Source: Rhodoplanes tepidamans
GTDB lineage: Bacteria; Pseudomonadota; Alphaproteobacteria; Rhizobiales; Xanthobacteraceae
Reading direction: 5' to 3'
Length of the DNA: 64,000 nt
Assembly: GCF_030813915.1 (NCBI RefSeq)
Contig: NZ_JAUSUJ010000006.1
Coordinates: 1-64,000, forward strand
Part shown: positions 8,918-17,842 of the stretch, one piece after another
Layout: every line of letters starts with the position of its first letter
Position numbering within the stretch: the stretch's first letter is position 1
Made by a program: the position numbers and the translations under genes
Notes under the pieces: model-generated
Databases searched by the model: none
The model's input: the letters and a program-made list of their open reading frames with translations, nothing else
Told to the model about the DNA's origin: nothing

Positions 8918-9616
8918 CGCCGACAGGCCGAGGACCGTGAGCCGGACGGCCTTGGCCGGGAGCCTCCGGGCCAGCGGCGTCGACAGCCAGAAGCCGAGCC
9001 ACAGAGGCGCGATCAGCCAGGTCCCGAGGACGACGTCGTGCACGCCGAAGCGCCCCGTGACGGAGAGCGCGGCGATCGAGACCAGCGATCCGAGAAACAG
9101 GAAGCCGCCGAGCGATGCCCGCAGGGTCGCCTTCGGCGCGTTCTGGTACATGAGCGCGATAGGCGGGGTTCCCACCGACGTGATCGTTCCCATGAAGCCG
9201 GAAATGCACCCGGCACCGAACATGGTCGCGGGGGAGACGCGCGGCGCGAAGCGGGCGAGGCTCATGGCGACGCCCGCCAGGATGAGCAGCGCGAACACGA
9301 TGGAGACCTCGCGCACCGGCAGGGCGGTCATCATCGCGGCGGCGGCGACCGAGGCCGGCACCCGTCCCAGCATCGCGAAGCCCACGCCTCTCGTGTCGAG
9401 ACCGGACCGCTCGCGGCGGACCGCGAGGACCGCGATGACCAGACCGAGGAACAGCATCGGCCCGGGCACCAGCTCGGGATCGATGATCGCCAGGATCGGC
9501 GCCGCGAAGACGCCGAAGCCGACCCCGCTCACCCCCTGCATACAGGCGCCCGCGAGCACCAGCAGGCTCGCCGCGCCCCATCTGACCACCACGTCGGCGA
9601 GCACCGGATCCATCAT
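8876..9616 (-). CDS. TauE/SafE-type membrane exporter
   Basis: 246 residues with about eight hydrophobic helices. The first half has GVSGVGFGVFAAP and the second the related GCISGFMGTITSVGTPP repeat that define the TauE/SafE (former DUF81) fold. Members are proposed to export sulfite, sulfoacetate or other organic anions. It is downstream of the ABC permease gene on the same strand but has its own 119-base upstream gap with a GntR-type operator 26 bases before the start. A role in exporting a by-product of the imported compound is inference. It overlaps gntR tail-to-tail. Confidence 0.85.
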   Translation of the reverse strand: MMDPVLADVVVRWGAASLLVLAGACMQGVSGVGFGVFAAPILAIIDPELVPGPMLFLGLVIAVLAVRRERSGLDTRGVGFAMLGRVPASVAAAAMMTALPVREVSIVFALLILAGVAMSLARFAPRVSPATMFGAGCISGFMGTITSVGTPPIALMYQNAPKATLRASLGGFLFLGSLVSIAALSVTGRFGVHDVVLGTWLIAPLWLGFWLSTPLARRLPAKAVRLTVLGLSALAALLLLLRQLAG

Positions 9617-9641
9617 GACGGCGAGACCTTGTTTTCGTCCA

Positions 9642-9652
9642 CTGTATACAAT
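9642..9652 (+). promoter_or_regulatory. Putative GntR operator, copy 2
   Basis: CTGTATACAAT, identical over all 11 bases to copy 3 at 12498. It sits 26 bases upstream of the tauE start, where a repressor would cover the promoter. Confidence 0.6.
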
Positions 9653-9735
9653 TTCGGGGGACAGGGAAGGGCGTCGGAGGGCCTCGCTCGGCGGCCCGGG
9701 CCGCGGCGGCCCGGCGGGACGGCCGGCGGGCGGCG

Positions 9736-10611
9736 TCAGCCGCCGCGCTTCGCCGGCCGGGTGATGCGGAACTCGGCCCACTGGATGAGGGCGTAGATCG
9801 CCAGCGACATCAGCCCGAGGATGACGATCGCCGCCATCACCATGTCCATCCGGAAGATCTGGCTGCCGTAGACGATCAGGTAGCCGAGCCCCGCCTTGGA
9901 CGCCTGGAATTCGCCGACGATGACGCCGACCAGCGACAGACCGGCATTCGCCTTGAGCGTGGCGATGAACGTGTGGACGTTGCTGGGCAGCACGACCTTG
10001 GCGAGGATCTGCCGGCGCGTCGCGCCGAAGGTGCGGGCGAGCTTGATCTTGTTCGGATCCGACTGCCGGAAGCCGGTGTAGAGCATCAGGATGGTGATGA
10101 AGAGCGCCACCGCCACCGCGACCGCATAGATCGAGCCCTCGGCGCCGAGCCAGATGTAGAAGATCGGCACCAGGGCGATCTTCGGCAGGGCGTTGAGCAC
10201 GACCAGGAACGGATCCAGCACCCGCTCCAGCCGCGGCGACATCCACAGCAGGATCGCGACCGCGGTTCCCAGCACCATGGCGAGCAGGAAGCTGACGACC
10301 ACCTCGACCAGCGTGACGACGATGTGGTTGCCGAGCTCGCCGCCGCGGACCATCTGCACGAAGGCCTGCCAGATGGCGCTCGGGTAGCTGGTCAGCATCG
10401 GGTTGACCCAATGCATGCGCGGCGCGACCTCCCACACGACGAGAAACGCGACGACGAGCCCGATCTGCGCCGCGACGATCTGCAGCTTCTCGCGGCGGCG
10501 GGCGGCGAGCCACGCGTGGTACTGGCGGCTGTGCGGGACGACGGCCCGCTCGGTCCGGGCAGGCGCGGCGGAGGCGGCCGGCGCCGCGGCGATCGACGTG
10601 TCACTCGACAT
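9736..10611 (-). CDS. ABC importer permease (SsuC/TauC/ThiX type)
   Basis: 291 residues with six membrane helices after a cytoplasmic Ala/Pro-rich N-terminus. The EAA loop that contacts the ATPase is visible as ARTFGATRRQILAKVVLPS. It belongs to the BPD_transp_1 family used for nitrate, sulfonate, taurine and pyrimidine-like substrates. Its start overlaps the end of the ATPase gene by 11 bases; the binding protein precedes both. Gene order binding protein-ATPase-permease on one strand suggests one transcript starting near 12.4 kb. Confidence 0.9.
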   Translation of the reverse strand: MSSDTSIAAAPAASAAPARTERAVVPHSRQYHAWLAARRREKLQIVAAQIGLVVAFLVVWEVAPRMHWVNPMLTSYPSAIWQAFVQMVRGGELGNHIVVTLVEVVVSFLLAMVLGTAVAILLWMSPRLERVLDPFLVVLNALPKIALVPIFYIWLGAEGSIYAVAVAVALFITILMLYTGFRQSDPNKIKLARTFGATRRQILAKVVLPSNVHTFIATLKANAGLSLVGVIVGEFQASKAGLGYLIVYGSQIFRMDMVMAAIVILGLMSLAIYALIQWAEFRITRPAKRGG

Positions 10612-11383
10612 GGACTTCCAGCTCTTCCCAGACGGTTTTGAAGTAGGACGGGAATTCCACGGCGTCGCGGGCCGCGAAGCTGCCCGGGCGGCGGTCGCCG
10701 TGGCTGGGGAAGGCGATCGGGTGGATCGACTTGATGCGGCCGGGCCGGCGGCTGAGCACGATCACCCGGTCGGCCATGGCGATCGCCTCGGGGATGTCGT
10801 GGGTGACGAGAATGGCGGTCTTGCCCTCGTTGCGGATGATCCCGCCGATCTCGTCGGCGATCGACAGCCGGGTCTGGAAGTCGAGCGCCGAGAACGGCTC
10901 GTCGAGCAGCAGGACGTCGGGCCGCAGGCACATGGTGCGGGCGAGCGCCGCCCGCTGCCGCATGCCGCCGGAGAGCTCCGACGGCTTGCTGTCGAGGAAG
11001 TCCCCGAGCCCGTAGCGCTTCAGCAGGCCCTCGGCCCTGACGCGTGCCTCGAACCGGTCGTCGCCGCGGATCTCCGGCCCCAGCACGCAGTTCTCGGCGA
11101 TGGTCCGCCATTCGAACAGGCTGTCCTGCTGCAGCATGAAGCCGACCTGCGGCGACGGCCCCGTCACCGGGACGCCGTCGATCAGCACCTCGCCGTCGGT
11201 GGGCCGGATGAGCCCGGCGAGAAGCGACAGGAGCGTGCTCTTGCCGCAGCCGGACTGGCCGACGATGCTGACGAACTCGCCCTGCGCCACCGTGAAGCTG
11301 ATGTCGGCGAGCGCCTGCGTCTCCCCCTTCGGCGTGAAGTACCGGAGGCCGACGTCGCGGAACTCGATCTTCGGCGTGGTCAT
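10601..11383 (-). CDS. ABC importer ATPase (SsuB/TauB type)
   Basis: 260 residues with Walker A GQSGCGKST, Q-loop region LQQDSLFEWR, signature LSGGMRQRAALART, Walker B VLLLDEPFSALD and switch histidine in VTHDIPEAI. Energises uptake through the permease encoded just downstream. The gene lies 24 bases after the binding-protein gene. All catalytic motifs are intact; substrate cannot be read from the ATPase. Confidence 0.93.
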   Translation of the reverse strand: MTTPKIEFRDVGLRYFTPKGETQALADISFTVAQGEFVSIVGQSGCGKSTLLSLLAGLIRPTDGEVLIDGVPVTGPSPQVGFMLQQDSLFEWRTIAENCVLGPEIRGDDRFEARVRAEGLLKRYGLGDFLDSKPSELSGGMRQRAALARTMCLRPDVLLLDEPFSALDFQTRLSIADEIGGIIRNEGKTAILVTHDIPEAIAMADRVIVLSRRPGRIKSIHPIAFPSHGDRRPGSFAARDAVEFPSYFKTVWEELEVHVE

Positions 11384-11407
11384 CTCATGCTCCGACGCGG
11401 GACCGGA

Positions 11408-12403
11408 TCACTTCGCTGCCTTCGCGAAGGCCGGATCGACGACCTTCTCGTAGGCCACCTTCTCGCCGGCACCGAGAACGCCGGAGGCGACCAGGAGGTC
11501 CTGGAGCGCGCCGATCGCCTCGGCCGAGACGAGCGGCGACGCCTTCCAGACGCCGGCCTCGCGATGGCGGGAGACGGAGGCGGCGAGCTCGGCGGCGGAG
11601 ACGCCGGGGAAGTAGGGCGCCAGCGTCTTGGCGGCCTCCTGCGGGTCGGCCGTCTGCAGCCACCGCTCGGCCCTGGCGATCGCGTCGGTGAAGCCCTGGA
11701 TCACCTTGGGATTCGCCTTGATGTAGCTTTCGCGGGCGGTGAACACCGTGTAGTCGATCTTGCCCGCGGCGACGCCGACATTGGCGAGCGAGTAGCCCTT
11801 GCCGGACGCCTCGATCTTGGTGACGTCGGGCTCGAAGAAGGTCCCGTAGTCCGCCGTGCCGGCCATGAACGCGCCGAGGCGGGCCGGGATCGCCACGTTG
11901 GTGACGATGGTGACGTCCTTCTCCGGGTCGAGGCCGTGATCCTTCAGCACCTTGTCGAGGAAGATCGCCGGCGCCGACCCCTTGCGCCAGCCGAGGATCG
12001 TCTTGCCCTTCAGCGACGCCCAGGAGAAGCCGCTCTGCTTCTCGCGACCGACCAGGAAGGAGCCGTCGGTGGCGGTGAGGCCGGCGAAGATCCGGATCTT
12101 CTCCGGCGACTGGCCGTTCTGGATGTAGACGGCGGTCTCGGGGCCGACCAGGACGACGTCGGCGGCCCCCGACAGCAGCGCGGCCGTCGCCTTGTCGCTG
12201 CCCTGCGCGGCGACGAGGTCGAAATCGATCCCCTCCTGCTTGAAGTAGCCGAGCCCGTGGGCGACGTAGAGGGGCGAATAGAACAGCGAGTGGATCACCT
12301 CCATGAACTTGATCTTCTGCACCGGCTCGGCCGTCGCGGCCGGCGGTGCAAAGGCGATTGCGGCGGCGCAGAGCACGCCGGAGATGATCTTGCGACAGCC
12401 CAT
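11408..12403 (-). CDS. ABC substrate-binding protein, NMT1/SsuA-like
   Basis: 331 residues with a signal peptide (MGCRKI then a hydrophobic Ala-rich run, cleavage near TAEP at about 25-28). The mature protein has the NMT1/THI5-like layout: KIKFMEVIHSLFYSPLYVAHGLGYFKQEGI at the start, AAQGSDKATAALLSGAADVVLVGPE, and IVTNVAIPARLGAFMAGTADYG. Captures a small organic ligand in the periplasm. The start was placed at MGCRKI because the signal peptide begins there; upstream reading crosses the divergent promoter. Promoter region is shared with the hydrolase gene and contains operator copy 3. Confidence 0.9.
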   Translation of the reverse strand: MGCRKIISGVLCAAAIAFAPPAATAEPVQKIKFMEVIHSLFYSPLYVAHGLGYFKQEGIDFDLVAAQGSDKATAALLSGAADVVLVGPETAVYIQNGQSPEKIRIFAGLTATDGSFLVGREKQSGFSWASLKGKTILGWRKGSAPAIFLDKVLKDHGLDPEKDVTIVTNVAIPARLGAFMAGTADYGTFFEPDVTKIEASGKGYSLANVGVAAGKIDYTVFTARESYIKANPKVIQGFTDAIARAERWLQTADPQEAAKTLAPYFPGVSAAELAASVSRHREAGVWKASPLVSAEAIGALQDLLVASGVLGAGEKVAYEKVVDPAFAKAAK

Positions 12404-12497
12404 CTTTGAAGCCCTCTCCACTCGAACGCGCCGGCGTCGGCGCGACGTCCGCCGCCATGCAACGCGCGTGCCAGCATTGCATTCGGTGGATTGTCTG

Positions 12498-12508
12498 CTG
12501 TATACAAT
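12498..12508 (+). promoter_or_regulatory. Putative GntR operator, copy 3, in a divergent promoter
   Basis: CTGTATACAAT lies between the divergent binding-protein gene (start 12403) and hydrolase gene (start 12599), about 95 and 91 bases from each. One bound dimer could control both directions. Same 11 bases as copy 2. Confidence 0.6.
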
Positions 12509-12598
12509 GGCCGATTTCCCGGATCCGGCGACGGGCGCCGGCGCGGCCGGGCGACGGCGCGGGAAAACGGTCCGCCGGTGCACAAAAGGAGAGCAGAC

Positions 12599-13294
12599 AT
12601 GCACCCCTTCGAGATGCCCGAATGGGCGATCGACCGCGTCCGCGCCCGGCAGGGCTGCGCGCTGGCGCATCGCGACGTCGCGCCCGGGCGGACCGCGCTC
12701 GTGGTCGTCGACATGCAGACCTACTTCATGGCGCCGGGGGCCGGCGGAGAGACGCCGCCGGCGCGCGCCATCGTGCCCGCCGTCAACCGGCTGGCGCGCG
12801 CGCTGCGCGACGCCGGCGGCCTGGTGGTGTGGATCCGCACGCTGTTCACCGACGGCGCCCTGCACACGATCCCGCACTTCCACCGCACGCTGCTGACGCC
12901 GGCCCGCTTCGACGCCCGCGCGGCGGCGCTCGCCGAGCACGCGCCGGGCTCCGCTCTGTGGCCGGAGCTCGACGTCCGCGCCGACGACCTCGTCGTCGGC
13001 AAGACGCGCTACAGCGCCTTCATCCAGGGCGCCTCGGATCTGGACGGCATCCTGCGGGCGCGCGGCATCGAGGCCGTGCTGGTTGCCGGCACGATGACCA
13101 ATGCCTGCTGCGAATCCACGGCGCGCGACGCGATGATGCTCAACTACCGCACCACCATGGTGCACGACGCCAATGCGAGCCTGCGCGACGACGAGCACGC
13201 CGCCGCCCTCGTCAACTTCTACCTCTTCTTCGGCGACGTCACCGACGTGGCCGAGATCGAGTCCCGCTGGGCCGAGGCCCGGGCGACGGCCTGA
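12599..13294 (+). CDS. Isochorismatase-fold cysteine hydrolase
   Basis: 231 residues. The catalytic triad of amide-cleaving members is visible: Asp38 in VVVDMQ, Lys135 in VVGKTRYSAF and Cys170 in GTMTNACCESTARD. Relatives include N-carbamoylsarcosine amidase, biuret hydrolase, RutB (ureidoacrylate) and nicotinamidase, so cleavage of an amide or carbamoyl bond is the best guess; true isochorismatases lack the cysteine. The start follows AAAAGGAGAG. It diverges from an ABC importer and shares its operator, so the imported compound is the likely source of the substrate. Which compound is unknown. Confidence 0.85.
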   Translation: MHPFEMPEWAIDRVRARQGCALAHRDVAPGRTALVVVDMQTYFMAPGAGGETPPARAIVPAVNRLARALRDAGGLVVWIRTLFTDGALHTIPHFHRTLLTPARFDARAAALAEHAPGSALWPELDVRADDLVVGKTRYSAFIQGASDLDGILRARGIEAVLVAGTMTNACCESTARDAMMLNYRTTMVHDANASLRDDEHAAALVNFYLFFGDVTDVAEIESRWAEARATA

Positions 13295-13416
13295 CCTCGA
13301 CCGGCGGCCCGGCCGCCCCGCGCGACGCCGCGAAACGACGTGCCAAGCCGGGCGCGTCGCAGTAGATTGGCAGGCATTTCCGCCGGACCCCGTCCGCGCA
13401 GAGCCAGGGACACCCG

Positions 13417-15075
13417 ATGACGATTTCGCCCCTCGCCGGCAAGCTGCCGCCCGCGGAGCTGCTGGTCGACCTCGACCGCCTCGACCGCGCCTATTACGAG
13501 CGCGTCCCCGACGTCGCCGACCCGACCCAGAAGGTCGCCTTCGGGACCTCGGGCCATCGCGGCACGTCGCTTCACGGCTCGTTCAACGAGGCGCACATTC
13601 TCGCCATCTCGCAGGCGATCTGCGAGTACCGGGCCGGACAGGGCATCGACGGTCCGCTCTACATGGGCAAGGACACGCATGCGCTGTCGCGCCCGGCCGA
13701 ACGCAGCGCGCTGGAGGTGCTGGCGGCCAACGGCGTCACGACCGTGATCCAGGCCGGCGACGGCTACACCCCGACGCCGGTGATCTCGCGCGCCATCCTG
13801 GTCCACAACCGCGGTCGCGCGGAGCACCTCGCCGACGGCATCGTCATCACGCCGTCGCACAATCCGCCCGAGGACGGCGGCTTCAAGTACAACCCGCCGC
13901 ACGGCGGCCCGGCCGACACCGACGCCACCAAGTGGATCGAGAACCGCGCCAACGCGCTGCTGCGCGACGGCAATCGCGACGTGAAGCGGATCCCCTTCGA
14001 GCGTGCCCTGAAGGCCGAGACCACGCGGCAGGAGGACTACGTCCATCCCTACGTGAACGACCTCGACGCCGTGATCGACATGGCGGCCATCAAGGCGGCC
14101 GGCCTGAAGCTGGCGGTCGACCCGCTGGGCGGTGCCGGCCTGCCCTACTGGGAGCCGATCAACGCGCGCTGGGGCCTCGACATCGACATCGTCAACAAGG
14201 CCGTCGACTTCCAGTTCGCGTTCATGACCGTCGATCACGACGGCAAGATCCGCATGGACTGCTCGAGCCCGCACGCGATGGCGAGCCTCGTCGGGCTGAA
14301 GGACAAGTACCAGGTGGCGTTTGGCAACGACACCGACGCCGACCGCCACGGCATCGTGGTGCCGAGCGCCGGCCTGATGAACCCCAACCACTATCTGGCG
14401 GTCGCGATCCAGTACCTGCTCGGTCACCGCGCGGACTGGCCGGCCGACTCCGCGGTCGGCAAGACGCTGGTGTCGTCGAGCATGATCGACCGGGTGGTCG
14501 CGAGCCTCGGGAGAAAGCTCTCCGAGGTGCCGGTCGGCTTCAAGTGGTTCGTGCCCGGCCTGGTCGACGGCTCCTATTGCTTCGGCGGCGAGGAGAGCGC
14601 CGGGGCGAGCTTCCTGCGCCGCGACGGCACGACATGGACGACCGACAAGGACGGGCTGATCATGGATCTGCTCGCCGCCGAGATCACGGCCGTCACCGGC
14701 AAGGATCCGGGCGAGCACTACCAGGCGCTGACCCAGGAATTCGGCGCGCCGTACTACACGCGCATCGACGCGGCGGCGACACCGGGCGAGAAGGCGCGAC
14801 TGGGAAAACTGTCGCCCGCCGCGGTGAGCGCGAGTGCGCTCGCCGGCGACCCGATCACGGCGAAGCTGACCAACGCGCCCGGCAACGGCGCGGCGATCGG
14901 CGGCCTGAAGGTGACGACCGACGCCGGCTGGTTCGCGGCGCGCCCGTCCGGCACCGAGAACATCTACAAGATCTACGCCGAGAGCTTCCGCAACACCGTG
15001 CACCTGCAGGCGATCGTCTCCGAGGCCAAGGCGATCGTCGCCGCCGCGCTGGCCGGCGCCCCGACGCCGGCGTGA
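13417..15075 (+). CDS. pgm: Phosphoglucomutase, alpha-D-glucose specific
   Basis: 552 residues, close to E. coli Pgm (546). Four-domain phosphohexomutase with the substrate loop [10 protein letters not shown], phosphoserine loop [17 protein letters not shown], metal loop [10 protein letters not shown] (three Asp ligands), sugar loop [11 protein letters not shown], and phosphate loop [12 protein letters not shown]. Interconverts glucose-1-phosphate and glucose-6-phosphate for glycogen, trehalose or envelope sugars. A second phosphohexomutase follows after a 206-base gap holding an interspersed repeat, so the two are probably transcribed separately. Confidence 0.96.
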   Translation: MTISPLAGKLPPAELLVDLDRLDRAYYERVPDVADPTQKVAFGTSGHRGTSLHGSFNEAHILAISQAICEYRAGQGIDGPLYMGKDTHALSRPAERSALEVLAANGVTTVIQAGDGYTPTPVISRAILVHNRGRAEHLADGIVITPSHNPPEDGGFKYNPPHGGPADTDATKWIENRANALLRDGNRDVKRIPFERALKAETTRQEDYVHPYVNDLDAVIDMAAIKAAGLKLAVDPLGGAGLPYWEPINARWGLDIDIVNKAVDFQFAFMTVDHDGKIRMDCSSPHAMASLVGLKDKYQVAFGNDTDADRHGIVVPSAGLMNPNHYLAVAIQYLLGHRADWPADSAVGKTLVSSSMIDRVVASLGRKLSEVPVGFKWFVPGLVDGSYCFGGEESAGASFLRRDGTTWTTDKDGLIMDLLAAEITAVTGKDPGEHYQALTQEFGAPYYTRIDAAATPGEKARLGKLSPAAVSASALAGDPITAKLTNAPGNGAAIGGLKVTTDAGWFAARPSGTENIYKIYAESFRNTVHLQAIVSEAKAIVAAALAGAPTPA

Positions 15076-15130
15076 TTTCGATCTGCACCGCGCGCTCTCC
15101 CATGACGCCGGTGATCGAGAAAGACCCGCT

Positions 15131-15240
15131 CCCCGCGGCTCCCTCCCCCCTCGTGGGGGAGGGACAGGGAGGAGGGCAAGCCACACGCACCGGGCAAGCT
15201 CGCCCGCTCCCCTCCCCCACACGGGGAGAAGGAGCAGGTC
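15131..15240. repeat. Interspersed GC-rich palindromic repeat (CCTCCCCC type)
   Basis: A 9-bp stem (CCCTCCCCC at 15141-15149 with GGGGGAGGG at 15155-15163) is followed by a related C5/G4 unit near 15210-15225. Repeats of this look are widespread between genes in Hyphomicrobiales. It separates the two phosphohexomutase genes and could fold in RNA. Confidence 0.65.
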
Positions 15241-15281
15241 GCGGCGAGTGGCGCGGTGAGCATGCGAGCAAGGAGGTCCCC

Positions 15282-16781
15282 ATGTTTCCTATTCCACAGC
15301 CCGCCCTCTCGCCCAACACCTACGCCTACGAATCGCTTCCCCTGGTGAAGCCGACCGGCTTCCGCGAGTACGACGCGCGCTGGCTGTTCGAGAAGGAGAT
15401 CAACCTGATGGGCGTGCAGGCGCTGGGCATGGGGCTCGGCACGCTGATCCGCCGCTCGGGCGTCGCGCCTTCTATCGTCACCGGCCACGACTTCCGCAGC
15501 TACTCGGGGTCGATCAAGACGGCGCTGGTCTCCGGCCTGCTCGCCGCCGGCTGCACCGTGCACGACATCGGGCTCGCCATCACGCCGATGGCCTATTTCG
15601 CCCAGTTCGATCTCGACGTGCCCTGCGTCGCCATGGTGACGGCCTCGCACAACGACAACGGCTGGACCGGCGTCAAGATGGGCATGGCGCGCCCCCTCAC
15701 CTTCGGCCCCGATGAGATGACCCGGCTGAAGGAGATCGTGCTGGCCGCCGACTTCGATCTGTCCAGCGGCGGGTCGTACCGCTTCGTCGAGAATTTTCCG
15801 CAGCGCTATATCGCCGACCTGACGAACCGGGCGCCGCTGACGCGAAAACTCAAGGTCGTCTGCGCCTGCGGCAACGGCACGGCCGGCGCCTTCGCACCGA
15901 CCATTCTCGAGAAGATCGGCTGCGAGGTGGTGCCGCTCGACACCGCGCTCGACTTCACGTTCCCACGCTACAATCCGAATCCCGAAGACCTGGAGATGCT
16001 GCACGCGATCCGCGACGCGGTGCTGGAGAACGGCGCCGACGTGGGGCTCGGCTTCGACGGCGACGGCGATCGCTGCGGCGTGGTGGACGACAAGGGAGAG
16101 GAGATCTTCGCCGACAAGATCGGCGTGATGCTGGCGCGCGACATCTCCGCCCGGCACCCGAACGCGAAATTCGTCGTCGACGTGAAGTCGACCGGCCTGT
16201 TCTCGACCGACCCGGTGCTGATCGCGAACGGCGCCAAGACCGAGTACTGGAAGACCGGCCACTCCTACATGAAGCGGCGCACCCACGAGCTCGGCGCCCT
16301 GGTCGGCTTCGAGAAGTCCGGCCACTTCTTCTTCAACACGCCGTTCGGCCGCGGCTACGACGACGGCCTCGTCTCGGCGCTGGCGGTCTGCGACATGCTG
16401 GACCGCAATCCGGGCAAGCGCCTCTCCGAGCTGAGGGACGCGCTGCCGAAGACCTGGTCGTCTCCGACCATGTCTCCGCACTGCGCCGACGAGACGAAGT
16501 ACGGCGTGGTCGACGCCGTGGTGAAGCATTTCTTGGACGCACAGGCGAAAGGCGTTCCGGCGGCGGGCCAAAGCATCCGCGACGTCGTGACGGTCAACGG
16601 CGTCCGCGTCACGGTCGAGGACGGCACCTGGGGGCTGGTGCGCGCCTCCTCCAACAAGCCGGAGCTGGTCGTCGTCGTCGAGAGCCCGGTGTCGGAGGCC
16701 CGCATGCACGACATGTTCAAGGCCGTCGACGCCGTCCTGCGCATGCACCCGGAGGTCGGGGCGTACAATCAGACGATCTGA
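15282..16781 (+). CDS. Phosphomannomutase/phosphoglucomutase
   Basis: 499 residues of the AlgC/ManB-like phosphohexomutase family. Phosphoserine Ser122 lies in MVTASHNDNGWTGVK, the metal loop is GFDGDGDRCGVVD, the sugar loop is GFEKSGHFFF, and the C-terminal phosphate loop is RASSNKPELVVVVES. The start has an ideal AAGGAGGT site ten bases upstream (15270). Makes mannose-1-phosphate and/or glucose-1-phosphate for surface polysaccharide. Distinct in family from the Pgm encoded just before it, so specificity probably differs. Confidence 0.92.
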   Translation: MFPIPQPALSPNTYAYESLPLVKPTGFREYDARWLFEKEINLMGVQALGMGLGTLIRRSGVAPSIVTGHDFRSYSGSIKTALVSGLLAAGCTVHDIGLAITPMAYFAQFDLDVPCVAMVTASHNDNGWTGVKMGMARPLTFGPDEMTRLKEIVLAADFDLSSGGSYRFVENFPQRYIADLTNRAPLTRKLKVVCACGNGTAGAFAPTILEKIGCEVVPLDTALDFTFPRYNPNPEDLEMLHAIRDAVLENGADVGLGFDGDGDRCGVVDDKGEEIFADKIGVMLARDISARHPNAKFVVDVKSTGLFSTDPVLIANGAKTEYWKTGHSYMKRRTHELGALVGFEKSGHFFFNTPFGRGYDDGLVSALAVCDMLDRNPGKRLSELRDALPKTWSSPTMSPHCADETKYGVVDAVVKHFLDAQAKGVPAAGQSIRDVVTVNGVRVTVEDGTWGLVRASSNKPELVVVVESPVSEARMHDMFKAVDAVLRMHPEVGAYNQTI

Positions 16782-16805
16782 GCAGGCCGCCACATGCCCT
16801 GACTC

Positions 16806-16893
16806 GTCATGCACGGCCTTGTGCCGGGCATCCACGTCCTTACTGAACGTCGGCGAACAAGAGCGTGGATGGCCGGGACAAGCCCGGCCATGA
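16806..16893. repeat. Interspersed palindromic repeat, two inverted arms
   Basis: Arm 16806-16836 is an imperfect inverted copy of arm 16864-16893; each carries its own short palindrome (GGCCGGG...CCCGGCC in the second). The core CGTGGATG(G/C)CCG(G/C)GACAAG recurs at 50006-50040 and, altered, at 54733-54817, so these are members of one REP-like family. Lies between convergent genes. Confidence 0.7.
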
Positions 16894-16913
16894 GGAGGAG
16901 AATGGCTCTGGCC

Positions 16914-17681
16914 TCACGCCCAGATCGCCATCCTCAGCCCATGAGCATCGCGAGGCGGCGGATTGGGGAAGGACGTCGCGACACCGGCACGGATCCGGCG
17001 TGCCGTGACGGCGCAGGCGAGGGCGTCGAGGAGATCGTCCGGCCCGGCGCCCTTGGGAGGCGACTCGTTCACGACCGTCACCGGCAGGCCGGCGCTCTTG
17101 AGGAGGTGTCGGCGCTCGTCCAAACCCGGCGGGTGAGGCCTGCCTTTCACTTTCTTGGGCGTGTCGAGAGGCTTTTTGCCATTCATGTGCCAGAACGCCA
17201 CCTCGGGGTGGGTCTCGAACACCCGCGCCGCGAGGCTGGCGTCGGCCTTTAGCAACCCATCGATACAGCGGATCTTCGGAAACAGGCAGAACGCCTGGAG
17301 GGCGATCTTCTTCGGCGGATCAGAGGTCGCGAGAGCAACTTTTGAGGCTCGCTTGTGGGCGGCGAGCAGCGCGGCCCAGTCCGCTGGAGGTTCGATCTCC
17401 GCATACACGGCCGCCCGCGACGGCACCGAGAACACCGACGACTGCCGGGCCCCGAGCAGCGGCCGCACGGCGGCCTCGGCCGCCCGTCCGCCGGGGCCGA
17501 CCCGATCGGGCAGGCCGATCGGCATGTCGACCGCGATCACGGCCGGCCGCTCGGGCGCGAAGACGACCTCGGCGACGGTGCGGACGATCCGCACCCGCAC
17601 CTCTCCACCCGCCGGCGCCACCAGGGCGACCACCCAGCCGCCCGGGCAGCCGTCCACCCCGGCCAGCCATTCTGTACCCAT
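16914..17681 (-). CDS. DUF429 family protein (predicted nuclease fold)
   Basis: 255 residues. Recognised as DUF429 by the N-terminal LAGVDGCPGGWVVA, the VIAVDMPIGLPD segment, SSVFSVPSRAAVY, and FETHPEVAFWHMNG, with the closing GAGPDDLLDALACAVTARR. The family has an RNase H-like fold with conserved acidic residues and is predicted to be a nuclease; no member's role is settled enough to claim. It is divergent from the CitE-like gene at 17.8 kb and convergent with the phosphohexomutase. Confidence 0.85.
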   Translation of the reverse strand: MGTEWLAGVDGCPGGWVVALVAPAGGEVRVRIVRTVAEVVFAPERPAVIAVDMPIGLPDRVGPGGRAAEAAVRPLLGARQSSVFSVPSRAAVYAEIEPPADWAALLAAHKRASKVALATSDPPKKIALQAFCLFPKIRCIDGLLKADASLAARVFETHPEVAFWHMNGKKPLDTPKKVKGRPHPPGLDERRHLLKSAGLPVTVVNESPPKGAGPDDLLDALACAVTARRIRAGVATSFPNPPPRDAHGLRMAIWA

Positions 17682-17842
17682 CGGAGTCCCCCCACCTCGG
17701 CAGGCCCGCGCGCCCGGGGCGATGCCCGCAGCGCGGACCGAAGCGTTCGGCAGGGTCCCACAACGGCGAAAAATGCTCTAGGCTCGTCGCGCCGCTCCGC
17801 CCCCGCCCCCAGGCGTGAGCCGACCCTTTCCGGAGACAGACA

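Noticed and set aside
9736-12403. Assignment of the ABC importer as taurine or sulfonate specific because of the nearby TauE-type gene
   Set aside because: TauE/SafE is a broad family, no desulfonating enzyme is present, and the binding protein gives no substrate signature.
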